A stretch of 64,000 bases of DNA from Odobenus rosmarus divergens (taxonomy: Eukaryota; Chordata; Mammalia; Carnivora; Odobenidae): positions 527,154-591,153 of the forward strand of contig NW_004451670.1 in NCBI RefSeq assembly GCF_000321225.1, given 5' to 3'. Below the pieces are notes generated by a model. It was not told the DNA's origin, did not search any database, and worked only from the letters and a program-made list of their open reading frames with translations. A program made the position numbers and the translations under genes. This document shows positions 22,939 to 34,645 of the stretch, in pieces (the stretch's first letter is position 1; each line of letters opens with the position of its first letter).

Positions 22939-24278
22939 AAATATATGTTGACTCAACTTTTCATGTTATATAAAATGAGCAAAGTCTTAACCGAAACACT
23001 GGAGCTGATGATCAATAAAATCATTTTTGCTATTATTCAGTATAGAATGTAATATTTAACATTATAGATTTATAATAGAGCTTTCACAGATTTTGATGAT
23101 CATTACAAATGATGAGATATTTAAAGAACTTAGAACATTAGGTATTATGCATCTTCTAAACATACAATCTTCTAAACATATGTAAGTTTTAAAATAAGCA
23201 AATGTTTGTTTTTGTTTTTTAATGTATAAGAGTTGAATCTGTAATTTGTTTCTTGATTATTTTTATTTCATCCAATTGCTAAACATCTGCAGCATAGAAA
23301 ACTGTAGTCGATTTCAGGAAAGAATTGGGAAGCAATGAAGGGAACAATTCATGTCTTCATATAGAAAGTCAAAAAAACAGGCAAAATCCAGAAACATGGA
23401 AGGAGCTGAGTTATTGATGTTAAAATGAGGGCTTGAGAAAATTGTCATTTAAGTGGTCCAGGTCCTCTGTCTGGTTAAGAAACTGCCAGTGAATGGAAAG
23501 AGATTTGCAAAAAGTTCTCACTATAGTAAGATTATCACAGTCAGACACCTTAATGAGACAGTTGCACAGCTGAAGAAAAGATTACATTTTTACTTGCCGT
23601 GAAGCAGGAAGGTCAAGAAAGACATTTGAACGAAGTTGCTAATTGCAGATTAGGCAAAAACCCTTTATCAGGTTTTCTTTGATGAATCCTTTCCTATCAG
23701 CTTTTAAGTGCTACTGCATTCAGAGCCTCTGTTTTAAAGAAAAGTTCATAATATAGCTGCTGCTTGCCACCGAAAGTATTGGGGGAAAATGCCCAACAAT
23801 CACTGACTCTAGTTTTATCATTCTGAAAGACAGACTTTTCGCTGTAAAGAGGTGTGATCACTATATAACAAAACAACTCTCCAGTTGGTTCTCCCAGTCA
23901 CTGGTTAATATTGATTAAGGCAGGACTTCAGACCAAATTCTCCAATCAAAACACCTACTTTTATTTGAGAGTTGAGTGAGGGCCATGACTGTTTTTCAAA
24001 TTGAGTAGGTAGTGGATGGAAGGTCAATATGGAAATGCCGCAAGGAAAGAGAAAGAAGTAGGCAGGGATGGGTGAAGCTGGAGACACAGTCTTCCTGAGA
24101 AATAGTGCTGTTTGGTCTTCTGGGCCATTTATGTTATGAATACATTTATTCATTTCTGCCTAATGCACACATACAATTCTTGACTTTTTTGTAAAGGAGC
24201 CCTATTAGCACAATAACACAGGGGAACAGGAAGATAGGATGCACTGATGTTTCTAAAGCAAACCTGATAGTTTATACT
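22939..24278. other. Unassigned; repeat-free block
   Basis: About 1.3 kb without recognisable repeats. 23540-23900 keeps several isolated CpGs and is discussed as a possible conserved noncoding element. Confidence 0.45.
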
Positions 24279-24952
24279 GTATTAGTTTTCTATTGCTGCT
24301 ATCACAAATTACCAAAACTTTATTGGCTTAAAACAACCCGAATGCAGGGGCGCCTGGGTGGCTCAGTCGTTAAGCGCCTGCCTTCAGCTCAGGTCATGAT
24401 CCCAGCGTCCTGGGAAGGAGCCCTGCATCGGGCTCCCGGCTCAGTGGGAAGCCTGCTTCTCCCTCTCCCTCTCCCACTCCCCCTGCTTGTGTTCCTGCTC
24501 TCTCTCGTCAAATAAATAAATAAAATCTTTAAAAAATAAAAAACACGAATGCATTACCTTATCAATCTGGAAGTTGGAATTCTGAAATGAGTCTCACCAG
24601 CCTGAAGTCAAAGTGTCAGCAGGGCTGCGCTCCCTTTTGGAGGCTCAGGGAGGTGTTTTCTTGCCCTTTCCAGCTCCTGGAGGCTGCCTGCCTTGTCCAG
24701 CCGCCACAACCAGGTGAGGTCTTTGTCACATGGCAGAACTGTGAGGGAGGGTCTTGGGCCTCCCTCTCTCCCATGTAAGACTCTGGTGATTTATTAGCCC
24801 CACCTGGATAACCCAGAATAATCTCCTGAAGGCTAGTTGATTAGCAACCTTAATCCCCTTTTAATATATAAAGGGATATAATCACAGGTTCTGGGGATCA
24901 ACACCAGGACATTTTTGGAAGTCCATTATTCTGTGGCCCACCCCTGCCCCAC
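24279..24952 (-). mobile_element. ERVL-MaLR LTR (MLT1-type), antisense, split by a can-SINE
   Basis: Starts with TGTATTAGTTTTCTATTGCT, the complement of the usual MaLR-type LTR 3' end. Then, after the SINE, come GAAATGAGTCTCACCAGCC, GGAGGCTGCCTGCCTTG, GATTAGCAACCTTAATCCCC, CACAGGTTCTGGGGATCA and CCATTATTCTG near the other end. This is an old endogenous-retrovirus solo LTR or LTR remnant with no coding sequence. The SINE at 24347-24545 is a later insertion. Subtype uncertain. Confidence 0.75.
24347..24545 (+). mobile_element. can-SINE inserted in an LTR, with TSD
   Basis: Full head GGGGCGCCTGGGTGGCTCAG, body and AATAAATAAAATCTTT tail. TSD CGAATGCA at 24339-24346 and 24546-24553, extendable leftward with mismatches (AACCCGAATGCA / AACACGAATGCA). 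Confidence 0.95.
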
Positions 24953-25310
24953 ACAACCACCATCACCAGCAGAATCATAGCAAACTATGTGTATTTTCCA
25001 CTTTCAGGCAGTTTTATTCCAGGTATACTTTTCTGTGCAACATTTAAATTTCCTCTTGAGTGGGGAAAGGGGATAATGGTATGAATGAAGAAAATCTGAC
25101 TCATGATGGGCCTGTACCCAAAACCTTACAATTTACCCATGAATGATGATGATGTCACCTTAGATGAGGTGGTGCCTTAAAAAAAAAAAATCAAGAGAAT
25201 TATTTTGAATATATACACTTTTACAAAAAATTAGAATATTCTCAAGGAATAGTTTTTGCTTGCCACATCTCATTTAAATGATTGTCCCAAAACTTTTATT
25301 TAAGATTCCA
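24953..25310. other. Unassigned sequence
   Basis: Nothing recognised apart from an A-run near 25180. Confidence 0.5.
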
Positions 25311-25405
25311 TGTATCTATCTACCTATCTATTTAAGGGTAGATAGATACAATATCTCTCTATCAATAGATAGGTAGATACAATATCTATGTATCAATAGA
25401 TAGGT
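25311..25405. repeat. Perfect inverted repeat joined to a 31-bp tandem duplication
   Basis: TGTATCTATCTACC (25311-25324) and GGTAGATAGATACA (25337-25350) are exact reverse complements with a 12-base loop. The right arm overlaps two consecutive 31-bp units (25344-25374 and 25375-25405) beginning AGATACAATATC, differing at a few bases. It seems to derive from a TATC/GATA microsatellite. Confidence 0.92.
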
Positions 25406-26100
25406 ACAATTGTTTATTAAAATATTAATACTCTGGATAATCTTAACATTTAGAGTATTAAGAGTTCACTAGTATCAAATTCGTTTTAGATAAATATGCT
25501 AAATAAAATATAAAAAATATATGAAGTATTGTATATATTTTTTACATTACTTTGAACCTTTATTTACATTAAATTTATGCCAGTTTTGAAAAAAATGGAA
25601 ACCAATAAATGGATTCCATGTTTTCTTCTATCAGCACATAGCTTTAAATCAAGTTAATTATAAAGTCATCAGTTTACTAAATCATAGATGAAGACATTGG
25701 ACTAGAATTCTGAGTTACATTCTGACTATAGTTCCGTGCAATTGAAGAGAGTTTTTGGAAGTATGACCATGGGATATTAATATGTCAGTTTCAATGAAAA
25801 TGTTAGCGGCAATTATCGCCATAGCTATCTCAGAGAGGAAACAATCATTAGCATATTAAGGCCTCTGAAAGCTCTTAGTGAAGTCACTATTTAACATTGC
25901 CTAACCCAGAAACTTCTGGTTTGATCCTCAGAATAAACACTGGGAAATGCTAATTTAGAATATGGTTGTAATATTTTAAATGGTTAAGTAAGTAAATATA
26001 CACTCCACCTTCATCCTTATGACATCATTATTGTTCTCTTTTATTTCCACTATTATCACTTTTATTATTCTGCCTACCAGCCCCCAGCCCCAGGGTCTAT
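25406..26100. other. Unassigned; possible conserved block
   Basis: No repeat recognised. 25780-25930 is a candidate conserved element. Confidence 0.45.
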
Positions 26101-26124
26101 TCTAACCCTCCTCCTTTTATTAAT

Positions 26125-26252
26125 TATTTATTCACTTAGTTACTTTCTTTCTTACTTATGTTTAAATAATCTCTACACCCTACACGGGGCTCGAACTCAC
26201 GACCCCAAGATCAAGACTCAGATGCTCTCCTGACTGAGTAAGCCAGGCACCC
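26125..26252 (-). mobile_element. Short tRNA-derived carnivore SINE, antisense
   Basis: On the minus strand it has a tRNA-like head with a B-box-like GTGAGTTCGAGCCC and then GTGTAGAGATTATTTAAAC. It lacks the long CT-rich body of ordinary can-SINEs. The flanks at 26101-26124 and 26253-26276 match at 21 of 24 positions, a long target-site duplication that supports retroposition. Confidence 0.8.
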
Positions 26253-26276
26253 TCTAACCTTCCTCATTTTAGTAAT

Positions 26277-26498
26277 GACAGCCTTCTTCCATCTTAAACT
26301 GTTTTGGTCACATGGTCACACAGCTAGAGTTTATACTTTTAGCTTTCTTTGACCAAAACTGTGAATGTCTGAGGTAGTATCTTACTTAGAGTTTAGACTG
26401 GATTGATGCCAAGAGTACAAACACAAAAACAAAAACATGAGTCTCCTGGACCAGAGACAAAAGGACTTTATTACTCATACCAATTGCTGTGTCCAGAT
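26277..26498. other. Unassigned sequence
   Basis: A small (CAAAAA)n patch lies near 26420. Nothing else. Confidence 0.5.
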
Positions 26499-26757
26499 GT
26501 ATTAATTTTCCGCAACCACCATAGCAAAGGACCACAGATTGGGTGGCTTAAACAACAGAAATTTATTTTCTAGTTCTGGTGGCTAAAAGCCCAAGTTCAA
26601 GGTGCCCAAGAACAAGATTGGTTTCTTCTGAGGGCTCTCTCCTCAGCTTGTAGATGGCCTCCTTCTCCCCAGGTGTTCATGTGGTCTTCCCTCTTCTTCC
26701 TATAAGGACTCCAGTCCTATCGGATTAGGTCACTCTGTCTTCTGAAGCTGTTTAATA
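26499..26757 (-). mobile_element. ERVL-MaLR LTR (MLT1-type) fragment, antisense
   Basis: TGTATTAATTTTCC, then GATTGGGTGGCTTAAACAAC, AGAAATTTATTTTCTAGTTC, GGCTTGTAGATGGCC-like text near 26645, and CATGTGGTCTTCCCTCTTC. This is the complement of the 3' part of an MLT1-type LTR, truncated on the right near 26757. Confidence 0.75.
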
Positions 26758-28009
26758 AACAAACATCTTTAAAAAATAGTTTTGAAAAAAAGGCAGTTAT
26801 TGACATATGCTGCTTGCAAAATGTGCTAAAATGTGAGACCCCAGGAGGATTGTCCACAAAAATATTCAACCCTGGTTTCTATATCCGCTTGCCTCTGGCT
26901 AACTTCCCAATTAATGCAGCATTCCATTGACTCGACAGAGCTGGTACCAAATCCCCTAAATTTTTCTTATTTGGTGTTTTCTTACACTACTATCAATAGA
27001 ACCCCAAGCATCCCAATGGGGTAACCTTGCAATGTTGACCTCAATCATGCCCTCAGGGTCCCAGACCTAGACAGGTAGAAGAATCCCATAACTATCTGAT
27101 CCTACCCCTTCAGCCAGGTGACTTTCCCCTTGAATTTCTGTATTGAGCATTGAACTTGGCCTGAGACATTAATCAGATATTATACTATTAGATAATATTA
27201 TTAATCAATCTGGAATATTAGAGATTATAAAATTTGGCCATGAGCTACAAGAACCAAATCTATCACAAATCTATCCTCAAAACCACCCAGGCCAGTGAGC
27301 TGTGGGTACATCACTGATTTCAGCTAAAGTTAGGTACAAATTCCATGTGATTTTTTTCTAATTGAATTGCTGCCATTGTAGGTAAAACTGTCCACAGGGA
27401 GGATGTAAATAATGAGTCCATTATCTCTCTGAGATATTCCCTGAGAATCTAAGGGAAGCCTCATTTTGAAGAGATCTCTGCCATCATTAATCGGCTTATG
27501 ATGACCTCCTCTTGTCTTTTCCACAAAGCCATGTTTTTGTCACCATCGAATCATCATCTCCAAAACTCAATAATCCTGAAGGGGCTGGGATTCTACTCTA
27601 CTTAGGCTAGCAAGTGAGCCCACCACAGTTTGACAGATGCTGGTAGAAGGCAATAACACTATCCAGAGAATAAGCTTTTTCTGTAGCAGTTCCCTGTACC
27701 TCCATCCCCACAGGGTTGTATGAAGAGGGCTGGATAACACAACACACACAGGGAACTGAGTTACAGAAACAGAACCCAGAGTTTAGGAAGCTAAGAGCTA
27801 AGGGGCAGCAAGTATGCCTGACCTTGGTCTTAAGGGGAGACATTCTCTTTACCTCCCAATGCTATTCAGTATACAAAAATACTACTTTGAAAAAAGTAGT
27901 CCAGAGCCAAGGGAACCCAGTGCCTCCTCCACAGGATGTGCACCAATGTCCGAGATCCAACACTTTCTTTGTTGCTAGAGATTAACATATGAGTAAGTGT
28001 TGACCAATA
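26758..28009. other. Unassigned; possibly MaLR internal remnant
   Basis: This block lies beside an antisense LTR fragment and is compositionally different from the AT-rich neighbourhood, but I cannot match it to any family. Several 60-90 codon open frames occur on both strands; none has a recognisable motif. Confidence 0.3.
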
Positions 28010-28380
28010 GGCTGTAAGACAAATGTGTCCAACTTCTACTTCAGGTCCTTATGCATGTGGATGTTCTTTCTTGCCTTCCATGCTCCTTTCAGGTCTGTTT
28101 GGTTTGGACATAGACATTGGTGAGCTGCCTTTGAGGACACCTGGTGCGGCTGCTTTAGATGCAGAGATGGGAACTACATGTTAAGAATGCCAGAGCCTCC
28201 ATGCCAGAGAGGGTTATTGAAAGGCTTGCTGACACAGAGTCTACCCTAGATCCTTGCATTAGAGAAGAGGAAGCTTTTGTATTTTGTGGTCTATGTGTTT
28301 CAACAGCTTGGCCTTGAGCCTGCCTAACATAAGCATAATCCTTGTTCAGGTATAATATCCACTGGTTACATTGGAAGAAA
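28010..28380. mobile_element. Possible degenerate LTR or MER-type repeat
   Basis: TGACCAATAGGCTGTAAGAC and the following layout resemble a common mammalian LTR-like repeat that carries GACCAATGAG...GTGTGTCACTTCT. The match is weak and the edges are guesses. Confidence 0.3.
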
Positions 28381-28927
28381 AATATCTATTTTAAAATAAT
28401 GAGTACTAGGTAGTTTAGACTAATATGTTGTGATAGAAATTTAGATTCCTTCAACACCAATCAAAAAAACAATGGACTTTTTTCTACTCTAGGGGCAATT
28501 CAATTATTTCCAGAACATCTGGAATATTTAAGAGAACTTTAAGAAGCAAAGGCAGAATGTACTTACAACATATAAATCTTGAAATTAGAAAAGTCAGATT
28601 TTCTTATGGGAATCACAGAAGGTCGATGTGTTCATGTGGAAGGTACTATAGCAGGTGTTTCATATCATTTAGATTTGTGGGAAATAGCAAGATCAGATCA
28701 CTATAACAAGTGGTCAATATCATGTAAACAAGCAAATAAGTCTGAAATCTGTGGTGGGAGCTTCAAAAGGTCTTATCTAGAGAAATTTGGAATTCACAGT
28801 AACCCATGAAAATGTAATAATTTAAACTTCAAAAATAGAAGACTAAAAATAAATTTCAGGGAAATATTTTCAATTAATACAAAGAAAAATTAATAATTAG
28901 AAGTTAAGCCACCTAAGGAAGTAGGCC
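28381..28927. other. Unassigned sequence
   Basis: Nothing recognised. The 76-codon open frame at 28579-28809 has no family features. Confidence 0.45.
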
Positions 28928-29058
28928 ACGAGTAAGGTCTCACCTCAGACCTCCTAAAGCTGAATCATGGGGAGTGGGAGACAGATCCCGCCATCTGGGA
29001 TTTAACAGGTCCTTCTGTGACCCTAAGGGGGGCTAATGTTGGACAACAACTGGTCTAA
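28928..29058 (+). mobile_element. MER5A-type hAT-Charlie MITE fragment
   Basis: CACCTCAGACCTCCTAAAGC, TGAATCATGGGGAGTGGGAG, ATCTGGGATTTAACAGGTCC and a degraded ACAACTGGT end match the 3' two-thirds of MER5A in order. Confidence 0.65.
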
Positions 29059-30911
29059 GGTATTTGTATGATAGATAAAAGGAAATAAATATGTTTATTT
29101 CTCTTCTCTGATAAATTATGTGACATGATTGCCACTTCATTAGTGAGCTGGTCTTAAAATGTTTTTCAAAATAAAGAAAGCAACAAATAGTATCATTATC
29201 GTCACATTGGAAACCATTAATTCTATCTCAGCTCTGTGGGAATAGAAAAGACTATGTTATACATTTACCCTGTATATTCTCAAAAGATTTACTTTTTAAT
29301 CATGGTATTTTCCCCTCTGGGGAAATTTAAACTTCAAAAAAATAAATAAGTAAGAAAGGAATAACACTGATTTTGGATCAAAGATTCCTAGCCAGGTATA
29401 TTATTTCTGTAAATATATTGAGTAGCTGTAATGAATTAGTGTCAATTGGTTTTCCTGTCTAATGCATGTTTTTACATATCCAATTGCTCAGAAAACTATA
29501 AAGAAATCAATGCTTTTTTTCCAATTAGATTCACAGCTGGTGATTCTAAATTTGACCTTTTTAATGACTCTATAAATTTCATATATTTGATTGTGTTGTA
29601 TTTATCACAACCATGTGGCTTTCACTCTTGTCTTTAGCAAATTAATTTTTCAGAAGTTAATCTCAAACACAGTTGCTAGCAAGATCTTTTCCCTGCTTCA
29701 GTAGTTTGCTAGCACAAAATATTAACAATAAGCCTAGGGAATTCTTCTTAGTCTAAAACAAAACAAAACAAAAAAAGTGGTATGGGAAAAAAGCAGACTG
29801 TTATGCTATGATAGTTGCTATGGATACTAAGCTCCTTCACAGATCTGAGCTGTGTGCAGGAGCATAAATATTAGCCATTTGATTAACTTGTGATTTTATT
29901 CAGAAATGCTATAATTCACATGTTTCATATGTTCTACCATAGATTAAAGTATTTTCACTCACAGATAAGACAACTTTAAGATGAAAACTCTCCCTCTCTG
30001 ATTTCCATCTGGAACAATGATTAGAAATACATCAAGAATATATGAAACTTTAAATAATAAATCCCATTGATAAAAACTTGCATAGCCAACATATATTTTT
30101 TACTCTTTTGAAGTAGGAAATAAAAAACAATATTAAAGAAATCTTATAACACACCTTAGCAAAACAGTTTGGATACCATAGTTTATAGTAAGGATTGTGA
30201 ATAACAACATTCTCTGTTGAATTTTTTATAATATACACTTGTCCTTAAATGAGGTTCATTTATGTTTCATCTGTTTCGTCATATTGCTTGTATAATATTT
30301 GCAATTTTATTTTTTCAGTCTCAGGCAATATATATCCTTTTATTCTTCACTTATTAAAAACCAAATATAGAGTTATAACTAACAACAGGACACTTTGAGT
30401 CCCAACTATTCTAACCAAATAATGACATACAAACATAAATGAGTCATAGGTCACCTTGACGTTACATTGATGGGATTCCAACAACCCTGTTTTCTATCAC
30501 TCCTGGGATTGTCCTGTCTTACACTGGCAGCATCTAATTTCTCTAGATATGTGTTACCTAATAGATTCCAACCCTAAAGGCAGACTGATAACCAATATAA
30601 ATCTTCTCTGCCTCCAACTCCATACTAACTGCAGATTACAGACACAACTGTCCAATTAAGTACTTCCAGGGGTCCTTCCTTGACTAATCAAGTTACTCAT
30701 CACCTCCATCATTTTCAAGCTATTTATTCTTCTTTAGAGTATTGGACTCACTTTGGAGTACTAACTATACTCATTTTGCACCATGTTAGTCCCAAAGACA
30801 TTACCCATGTATCTAGTAAATTATAATTGCTCTTGCTCATTTTTGTGTTTAAAAACTTGCTAAATAAAACTTTTTTCTATTATTTTTTTCACTTTTCTTA
30901 ACTTATCCTTT
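29059..30911. other. Unassigned AT-rich sequence
   Basis: About 1.85 kb with no confident repeat. Small (AAAAC)n tract at about 29757-29777. Confidence 0.45.
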
Positions 30912-30925
30912 AAGAAAATATATAT

Positions 30926-31124
30926 GTATGTTTTTAAAGATTTTATTTATTTATTTGACAGAGAGAGACACAGCGAGAGAGGGAACACAAGCAGGGGGAG
31001 TGGGAGAGGGAGAAGCAAGCTTCCCACCAAGAAGGGAGCCCGATGCAGGGCTCGATCCCAGGACCCTGGGATCATGACCTGAGCCGAAGGCAGTCACTTA
31101 ACGACTGAGCCACCCAGGCACCCC
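30926..31124 (-). mobile_element. can-SINE, antisense, perfect TSD
   Basis: TTTTATTTATTTATTTGACA, purine-rich middle with AACACAAGCAGGGGGAGTGG, head complement GAGCCACCCAGGCACCCC. Exact 14-bp TSD AAGAAAATATATAT at 30912-30925 and 31125-31138. Confidence 0.97.
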
Positions 31125-31138
31125 AAGAAAATATATAT

Positions 31139-32127
31139 TTTTTAACATTAAAAGACAGAATCCTTGCAGATAGGTCTCAGAACCCAAGAGTGAGAAATAA
31201 TTAGCTTGGAAGAAAAATAAATTATTTAGACTTCTTTTTTCAGTGTTAAATAACTTCATACATTACAAATATATTAAATAAATATTTTAAGATAAGCTTT
31301 TCTCTTATCTTCACATATTTTGGTGGCATTTTGGAAAATATAAGAAAGCAGTACATTGGGTCTGGTATATTTAAATTATTTAAGACTGGCTTTTTAAGGT
31401 TAATTTGAAGTACTGTTTCAAATAAAAAGGAAAAAAAGTTTTGGTCAATTTGTCAATTTTGTATTCTTCAGGCTTATCTTCTACCCAAAATGCTCACTCT
31501 CACAATCAAGGTTTTCTTAAAAGCCTAAATATACTACTACAACTTTCTCAGTTAAGACAATGTAAAAAGACATTTTGTTCCCATATGCGACATTGCAGCT
31601 AATTCAGAGATGATTTAAAGCAGTGAATTTTAGATATTTATCAGGGCTCTGGGTTGTGTGTATATATGTATGAGAGACAGAGATTCGTAGGGAGTCATTT
31701 AATTTTACTGTAAGGCACATATTTTTGGTAAATATATGTGTATAATATGCAAAAAGCAAAAGCACCCGCAAATGCCTACCTTCCCATGCATGGAACCCCA
31801 AACATGTCTCTCCAACCTGAGATACTGTCACCTCTCATCCCAAAACACCTCCAGATACACAATGAACTGGTAGCTGGAATATAAACCATACTTTTTATCA
31901 TATCTGGCACCCTGATGATTTAATCCACAACATACCCAGTATACAAACCAAGATAGGACATTATAATCATGATAAAAAAAAACTGTGTTTGAAAGGAAAA
32001 AATGAAAACCACAGATCCATTGCATATCACACTCCTGCAGGATGAGACTTTTATGGGCAAATCTGTTCTTACAGAGACTCTCATGCATGTCAACCCTCTG
32101 GTCACTGAAACTGCCTTCTGGAAATTG
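31139..32127. other. Unassigned sequence
   Basis: Nothing recognised over about 1 kb. Confidence 0.45.
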
Positions 32128-32345
32128 TGGTGTAATTGTTCAAAGTGAGGGCTCTGGGATCAGAGAAGTTGAGCTTGAGTCTTGTCATCAACTATGCACA
32201 ACCTTTGTGAGGTGTGACCAGAGACCCTCTCTGGGGATATCAGTCCTGACTCATTGTTTCCTTTAGTTAAAAGAAAAACTGCAACATGAGCTCTTAGAAG
32301 GCTGACAGGCACAAAGTAAGTGATCACTGAACATTGTTAGTGTCC
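32128..32345 (+). mobile_element. MIR SINE
   Basis: Sense MIR read from near its 5' end: GAGGGCTCTGGGATCAGAGA, GAGCTTGAGTCTTGTCATCA, GTGAGGTGTGACCAGAGACC, then CTCATTGTTTCCTTTAGTTA and GCACAAAGTAAGTGATCACT. Confidence 0.75.
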
Positions 32346-33308
32346 ATATTGTTACTTGTTTGCACTCTTTCTTGCCATTCATGATGTTATCTGCAAAGGT
32401 CATTGCGGAAGATGCTTTAACAACCCACTTCTTATTGACGTACCTGGTGTCTGATTGTTATACTTGCTGATTTTACTTTCTTTGACAACACAGCTTTAAA
32501 ACTGAGGACTTTTATTGAGGGCTTCTGATTCTGCTGACTAACTAATGCATGGGGACCATCCTAGTAAAGCCAACCAGAAAATGCGAAGAAAATATTTTAT
32601 AAAATACTCTTGGAGGCATGACAGAAATTATAAGGTGATGAAGAATTATTGGGCCAAGCACCTGGAGGAGAAAACCCTGAGAAGTAAACGTGACATTCAG
32701 AGTCCCTTTTCTGACAGTGGCAGCCAATTCTTCAGGGGAAAACCAAAAGCATAAGATTCTAAGAAGCACCTTTGACAGCTTCAGGGGCCTTATGAGGCCA
32801 AAATTAGAGCACAGTGTCTGCAAAACAGGGGGACAGGCTCATTAGCACCCACCTACTGGGTTATGAATCTGGGGTGCAGATTCACAGAAGCAAAGGTATC
32901 CTCGAAACACACCAACCTCCACCAACACCTGAGGCTAAATTTCAATCACAGAAACCCTTGACATGAGATTAAATTTGATTCATAAATTACCTATCAGCAA
33001 AACTAAAAGATCTTGGCAGAAAAATTTTGCTTAATTCTCAAATTATTTCTAAGTTTAAAATATTTGTAATTTTATTAGAATTAGCAAAACACAAACTAGA
33101 CAGAAAGTGTGATAGTCATGAAAAACAATATACAATGGAGACAGATCCCATAAGATTCACATTAATGAAATTACGAAACTCAGGCCTTAAAAATCTAATC
33201 TTAAGATTTTTAAAATAATATAGGACAGAATTGAAGCTTTTGTTAGAGAAGTGGAAAATATAAAGGAGAACTAAATTGGAATTCTAGAATGGTATGATAG
33301 CTGAAATT
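32346..33308. other. Unassigned sequence
   Basis: No repeat recognised. The basic 69-codon open frame at 32545-32754 opposes a 93-codon frame on the other strand; neither resembles a known protein. Confidence 0.45.
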
Positions 33309-33324
33309 AAAAACTCAGTAGAAG

Positions 33325-33541
33325 GGGGTGCCTGGGTGGCTCAGTCGGTTAAGCATCTGGCTTCGGCTCAGGTCATGATCCCCGGGTCCTGGGACCGAGA
33401 CCCCCATCGAGCCCTGCACCAAACCCCACATTGGGCCCCCTGCTCGGCAGGGAGTCTGCTTCTCCCTCTGCCCCTCCCCCCTCTCATGCTCTCTCTCACT
33501 CGCTCACTCTCTCTCTCAAATAAATAAAATCTTAAAAGAGA
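33325..33541 (+). mobile_element. can-SINE with internal extra segment
   Basis: Head GGGGTGCCTGGGTGGCTCAG and normal tail. Between the GGTCCTGGGACCGAG motif and CCACATTGGGCCCCCTGCTC there are about 20-28 extra bases (around 33399-33427) including a second copy of the ATCGAGCCCTGCA motif. Imperfect TSD AAAAACTCAGTAGAAG (33309-33324) / AAAAACTCAATGGATA (33542-33557). Confidence 0.93.
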
Positions 33542-33678
33542 AAAAACTCAATGGATATATACAAGACGATCTGAAGAGAGAATCAGTAAATGGAAAAATA
33601 CTTCAGGAGATGATATTCCAAATGAGCTACAGAGTGACAAGTTGAAAAAACACAAAAGAATGTTCAATTAGGTAAAAC

Positions 33679-33999
33679 TGTTATGGACTGAATGTTTGTG
33701 TTCCGTCAAAATTCACAGGTTGAAGCCTTAACCCCCAGTGTGGCTGTACTTGGAGAGGGAGCCTCGGAGGAAATAATTAAGGTAAAATAAAATCACAAGG
33801 GTGGGACTTTAATCTGTCATGTGAGGACATAAGGAGATGGTGGCCATCTACAAGCTGTGGAGAGAGCTCTCACCACAACCTGAATTTGCTAGCATCTTCA
33901 TGGTGGGTCTCCAGCCTCCTAAACTGTGAGCAAATCAATTGTTTTTCAGGTCACTCTGTCTGTGATATTTTATTATGGAAGCCTGGGCAGGCTGATACA
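33679..33999 (+). mobile_element. ERVL-MaLR LTR (MLT1-type), sense
   Basis: TGTTATGGACTGAATGTTTG at the start, CACAGGTTGAAGCCTTAACC, GATGGTGGCCATCTACAAGC, CTCCAGCCTCCTAAACTGTG, then GTCTGTGATATTTTATTATG and a degenerate GCTGATACAT end. Nearly complete as a solo LTR of about 320 bp, at the short end for MLT1. Noncoding. Confidence 0.85.
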
Positions 34000-34631
34000 T
34001 TGATAAGAAGATATATCAATGATGTCTGATATACATTAATTTGACTTTGAGAATAAAAGAGAAATAATAAGGGAGAAGATGATTCTTAAGACATAATTAT
34101 TGAATTTTTTTTCCAAAAATTAATTCAAGGATATGTTGCCACAGATTCCAGAAGACCAAAGGAATAAAAACAAAGAAGTAAAGATAAAGTAAAGCAATAA
34201 AAACAAAGAAGGAAAGCCAAGTCTGGGTTTATTATAGTAAAAGTTCCAAAAATGAAGGAACTTTATAATCACAATTACTATGAGTGTTGACAAATTTGCT
34301 AAGATAATTTCATGGGGGAGAGACAGTCTTCTCAATTATTTCTCTTCTTATTAGGAAGTTGTAAGAATTCTTTATACCTTTGCATATGTAAGTTGCAAAT
34401 ATTTTCTCTGATTTTGTGAGCTGCCATTTTGTTTTTTGTTTTTGTTTTTGTTTTTTAAACAGGACATTTCCTAGAGCAAAAGTTTTTAATCTTCATGGAA
34501 TCCATTCCTTCATTTTTTGTACTTTGTGTTTTTTAACCTGTTTAAGAAATCTTTGTCTGACACAATGTCAACAAAGATTTTCTTCTTTGTTTTCTACCAG
34601 AAGTTAGCAGTTTTACCTCTTACATTTAGAT
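34000..34631. other. Unassigned with GTTTTT tract
   Basis: Simple (GTTTTT)n at about 34430-34457. Parts of 34330-34620 (GTAAGTTGCAAATATTTTCT and the following text) resemble the antisense ORF2/3' part of an old L1, too weak to delimit. Confidence 0.35.
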
Positions 34632-34645
34632 CTATAGTCCATTTT

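Noticed and set aside
25311..25405. CRISPR-like repeat array
   Set aside because: Only two adjacent units, no spacers, vertebrate genome; a microsatellite-derived tandem repeat.
32545..32754. Basic 69-codon frame as a processed pseudogene
   Set aside because: I recognise no parent protein and see no A-tail or duplication.
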